Notes under the pieces: generated by a model | Seen by the model: the letters and a program-made list of their open reading frames with translations, nothing else | What the model was told of the DNA's origin: nothing | Databases searched by the model: none | Shown here: positions 5,632 through 7,789 of the stretch, piece by piece | How positions within the stretch are numbered: position 1 is the stretch's first letter | How the letters are laid out: every line of letters starts with the position of its first letter | Made by a program: the position numbers and the translations under genes | Source: Gammaproteobacteria bacterium | GTDB taxonomy: Bacteria; Pseudomonadota; Gammaproteobacteria; GRL18 | Length of the DNA: 7,789 bases | NCBI GenBank assembly: GCA_030632625.1 | Contig: DAOVUK010000128.1 | Span: 1-7,789, forward strand | Reading direction: 5' to 3'

Positions 5632-6312
5632 ATGATTGCAAAATATTCTAAATACCTGGCATTAAACCTGGTCAAACTGTCGTTCATATCGGCTCCCTTT
5701 TGTTGTATTACTGCTCATGCTGATCATCATAGTGATAAATTTAATTTTCTGATGGCGGAGGCAAACCATCAGATAAATGCCCAACATGATCAAGAAACAA
5801 CTCAGCGTTTTACTGCCTGGGAAAATCTGATGCATCATAGTTTAGGTAAAACTGAACAGGAAAAAATAAATTTAGTGAATGATTTTTTCAATCAGATGGA
5901 TTGGGTTTCGGATAAAGAGCTGTGGCATAAGAAGGATTATTGGGCAACTCCGATTGAGAGTCTGATACGTAATGCCGGTGATTGTGAAGATTTTAGTATT
6001 GCCAAATATTTTACCCTGCTGGCACTGGATATTCCCTTTAACAGACTGAGAATTAATTATGTAAAAATGGCGGATCAACAAAGCCACATGGTGCTGAGTT
6101 ACTATTCATCTTTAGAGACAGCGCCGTTGATATTGGATAACTTTAACAAAAAATTATTAAAAAAATCCGAAAGAACCGATCTCACCTTTATGTTCAGCTT
6201 TAATAGTGAAGGCTTATGGCTATCAAACAATAAAATGATTGCAATTAATGACGATAATTCTTTAAATCATTGGACCAGTTTGATGAAACGCATAGAAAAA
6301 GAGCAGGGATAA
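5632..6312 (+). CDS. lapG: LapG-like periplasmic cysteine protease (bacterial transglutaminase-like, BTLCP family)
   Basis: This 226-aa protein has an N-terminal signal peptide with a likely cleavage at AHA-D (residues 30/31), so it acts in the periplasm. The catalytic triad of the family is visible as C118 in NAGDCEDFS, H152 in QSHMVLSYY and D169 in LILDNF. D117 and E119, flanking the cysteine, match the calcium-binding pair of LapG proteases. The segments DYWATPIESL (102-111), IAKYFTLL and RTDL...FNSEGLWL also fit LapG. LapG cleaves the N-terminus of a LapA-type surface adhesin and so releases biofilm cells; the inner-membrane c-di-GMP receptor LapD sequesters it. No lapD or adhesin gene is in this window. 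Its stop lies 10 nt from the stop of the convergent slt gene. Family and active site are secure; the adhesin role is inferred by orthology. Confidence 0.88.
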   Translation: MIAKYSKYLALNLVKLSFISAPFCCITAHADHHSDKFNFLMAEANHQINAQHDQETTQRFTAWENLMHHSLGKTEQEKINLVNDFFNQMDWVSDKELWHKKDYWATPIESLIRNAGDCEDFSIAKYFTLLALDIPFNRLRINYVKMADQQSHMVLSYYSSLETAPLILDNFNKKLLKKSERTDLTFMFSFNSEGLWLSNNKMIAINDDNSLNHWTSLMKRIEKEQG

Positions 6313-6331
6313 TCCCATCCTGTTATTTTTT
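6304..6331. terminator. Probable bidirectional terminator between lapG and slt
   Basis: CAGGGAT (6304-6310) pairs with ATCCTG (6317-6322) with one bulged G, closing a 6-nt loop. On the plus strand TTATTTTTT follows (6323-6331). On the minus strand the same hairpin is followed by CTCTTTTTC (complement of 6295-6303). The hairpin overlaps the lapG stop codon and fills the 10-nt gap between the two convergent stops. The stem is short but has T-tracts on both sides. Confidence 0.5.
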
Positions 6332-7789
6332 AGGGACATCAGGCATCACAGAACTCAGGCGAGTTTGCGGTAGTTCCAGAAGATGCTCATAAATTGCAGT
6401 ATAGGCCAAAATACTGCTGACGTATTCCCGGGTTTCTTTAAATGGAATGCTTTCAATCCAGCGATCAGCCGTCATATCCTGTTTCTCCGGCAACCATGCT
6501 TTAACGCGGTGGCCCCCGGCATTATAGGCCGCACTGGCTAAAGCCGGTTGCTGGTAAAACTTCTTCAGCATCATATTCAGGTATTTAGTACCAAATTCTA
6601 CATTGGTTTCCGGACTCAGCAACTGATTTTTACTGCTGAATTTCACTTTCAGCTTTCGGGCAATGACTTTTCCTGTGGCCGGCATGATCTGCATCAGACC
6701 CAGGGCACCGACTCTGGAGCGGGCGTCAGTGGCAAATGCACTTTCACGGCGAATAACTGCCATGGTGTAGGCTGGTTTTAATGCCTGCAGTTGTGAATAC
6801 TTAGTGATCCGTTCTTTTTGTAATACCGGAAAACGCAACTCGATGTCATGGCGTTGATCAGTATGGGCCATAGTGATGATTGCGCGATCATACCAACCCC
6901 ATTGTTGAGCTACTTTGGCGGCAATTGCCCGGTCATCATTGGCCATCTGTTTTTGGGTAGTAAAATACCACTCTCTGCGGGCATCGCTGGTCCTGCCCAG
7001 CAGGTAAAATTCCCGGGCGCGTAAAATACCAGGATGTTGAGCCACCTTGTTAAGAGCCTGGCTGTCAGGTGATAGCGGGGCATTCTGAAATTCATAAGGC
7101 ATATCCATCTTGTCAGCCGCCAGGAATGCATAATAACTTCTATTTTTCGCCAGCCGATAAAAGTCATCCTGTGCTGCTTTTTTATTACCCTGTTGTGCTT
7201 TTCCTGATGCCAGCCAATACTGCCAGCGGAAGTCTTTTTGTTCTTCTTCGGACAGACGCTTAATTGCGCTGCTGATAGCCGGCCAGTCAGCTTCGCGAAT
7301 AGCACTGCGCGCACGCCACTGGCGCACGGTGTCATCGCTGTTTTGATCACTGATCTTATTGAGCCAGTACCACGCGTCTTTGCCATGACGATAGGCCAGT
7401 TTCATACCGATTGTCCGGTACATTTTGTCCTGCTCCTGCTGGGAAAAATGATTCTCTTTAGAGAGTGCGCTTAATAATTTTATTGCAGCTTCCGGCTGAC
7501 GGCGTGCCATGCGTTCAACGCAGTGAACCTGAATGCTGCTCTTTATGGGATGTGACTGCTTAAGTAACGGATTGTTTAGAACAAGAGCTGGTTTCCGGTA
7601 AAGCTTCACCCATTCAGTTATCCATTTTTGATCATTTTTACTGAGTGAGCGGGCCAGATAAACGGCCAGGCTGGTTCGCCCCTTCTGCATGGCAAGCTTA
7701 ATACGCGCCCAGAGTAGTTCAGACGTCATTTTTCCCGCTTTTTTAAAGGCACTGAAAACAGGATCACAGCTGCGCGGCTGTGATTCACC
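6323..7789 (-). CDS. slt: Slt70-type soluble lytic murein transglycosylase (5' end beyond the window)
   Basis: The visible 488 residues are the C-terminal part of a periplasmic enzyme that cleaves the MurNAc-GlcNAc bond of peptidoglycan to give 1,6-anhydro products. E. coli Slt70 has about 645 aa. An ATG at 7729 is internal: the frame stays open to the window edge, and the 20 extra residues (GESQPRSCDPVF, then AGK) match the GKSQPNACDKLF region of Slt70 from memory. An alpha-helical superhelical U-domain covers the first 250-270 residues, then a linker, then the lysozyme-like catalytic domain. There the catalytic Glu is in IRRESAF (codon at 6743-6745), followed by GALGLMQIMPATG, PETNVEFGTKYL, SAAYNAGGHRVKAWL and ESIPFKETREYV. 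The signal peptide and roughly 150-190 N-terminal residues are missing because of the window boundary, not mutation. It converges on lapG with stops 10 nt apart. Confidence 0.94.
   Translation of the reverse strand, partial: GESQPRSCDPVFSAFKKAGKMTSELLWARIKLAMQKGRTSLAVYLARSLSKNDQKWITEWVKLYRKPALVLNNPLLKQSHPIKSSIQVHCVERMARRQPEAAIKLLSALSKENHFSQQEQDKMYRTIGMKLAYRHGKDAWYWLNKISDQNSDDTVRQWRARSAIREADWPAISSAIKRLSEEEQKDFRWQYWLASGKAQQGNKKAAQDDFYRLAKNRSYYAFLAADKMDMPYEFQNAPLSPDSQALNKVAQHPGILRAREFYLLGRTSDARREWYFTTQKQMANDDRAIAAKVAQQWGWYDRAIITMAHTDQRHDIELRFPVLQKERITKYSQLQALKPAYTMAVIRRESAFATDARSRVGALGLMQIMPATGKVIARKLKVKFSSKNQLLSPETNVEFGTKYLNMMLKKFYQQPALASAAYNAGGHRVKAWLPEKQDMTADRWIESIPFKETREYVSSILAYTAIYEHLLELPQTRLSSVMPDVPKK

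Noticed and set aside
6910..7386. 158-codon minus-strand open frame inside slt
   Set aside because: It is a shifted-frame shadow of the slt gene on the same strand; the slt frame carries the conserved residues.
7763..7784. 8-bp inverted repeat ATCACAGC / GCTGTGAT with a 6-nt loop at the right end, resembling a terminator or CRP-like site
   Set aside because: It lies within the open slt frame, where the encoded residues match the family, and it has no T-tract. It is most likely a coincidence of coding sequence.
1..7789. CRISPR array, tRNA, insertion sequence, phage or toxin-antitoxin genes
   Set aside because: I scanned the gaps for spaced direct repeats, tRNA-like arms and small ORF pairs. 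Only the short repeat at 2843-2896 was found, and it is too degenerate and its spacers too short for CRISPR.

Overview
The window reads as a chromosomal segment of a moderately AT-rich gammaproteobacterium. The evidence is an RlmI-type rRNA methyltransferase, an Lgt-ThyA neighbourhood, a periplasmic Slt70-type lytic transglycosylase and a LapG-type periplasmic protease. I cannot assign a genus from the sequence. The DsrE2-like proteins make a sulfur-metabolising lineage possible, but they do not prove it.

Layout, left to right. Positions 1-57 hold the last 18 codons of an unidentified plus-strand gene. A gene-free stretch of about 290 bp follows, with AT-rich inverted repeats and a plausible promoter. 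A tightly packed plus-strand operon comes next: rlmI (351-1547), lgt (1547-2362, overlapping by 1 nt) and a DsrE2-like gene (2355-2819, overlapping lgt by 8 nt). A second, diverged DsrE2-like gene (2941-3468) lies on the minus strand and points at the first. Between them sit a degenerate tandem repeat of about 15 bp and a perfect 13-bp hairpin. A divergent intergenic region of about 226 bp carries an FNR/CRP-family-like palindrome. It precedes a plus-strand TauD/TfdA-family Fe(II)/2-oxoglutarate dioxygenase (3695-4630). Then come thyA (4685-5509), a lapG-like protease gene with a strong ribosome binding site (5632-6312), and on the minus strand the 3' three quarters of an slt-type lytic transglycosylase (6323 to beyond 7789). 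The last two genes converge on a shared hairpin.

How the genes fit together. rlmI (ribosome modification), lgt (lipoprotein maturation), thyA (dTMP synthesis) and slt (murein turnover) are housekeeping or envelope genes. In many gammaproteobacteria lgt and thyA are adjacent. Here they are separated by a 2.3-kb block of three accessory genes: two DsrE2-like proteins and one dioxygenase. This block is the most interesting part of the window. It combines two putative sulfur-carrier proteins in convergent orientation, one attached to the lgt operon, with an oxygenase of a family that includes taurine desulfonation enzymes and a possible redox-responsive promoter. LapG is normally the calcium-dependent protease that releases a LapA-type surface adhesin under control of the c-di-GMP receptor LapD. 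No lapD is visible here, so its partner must be elsewhere or missing.

I see no CRISPR array, tRNA, rRNA, insertion sequence or integrase in the window.
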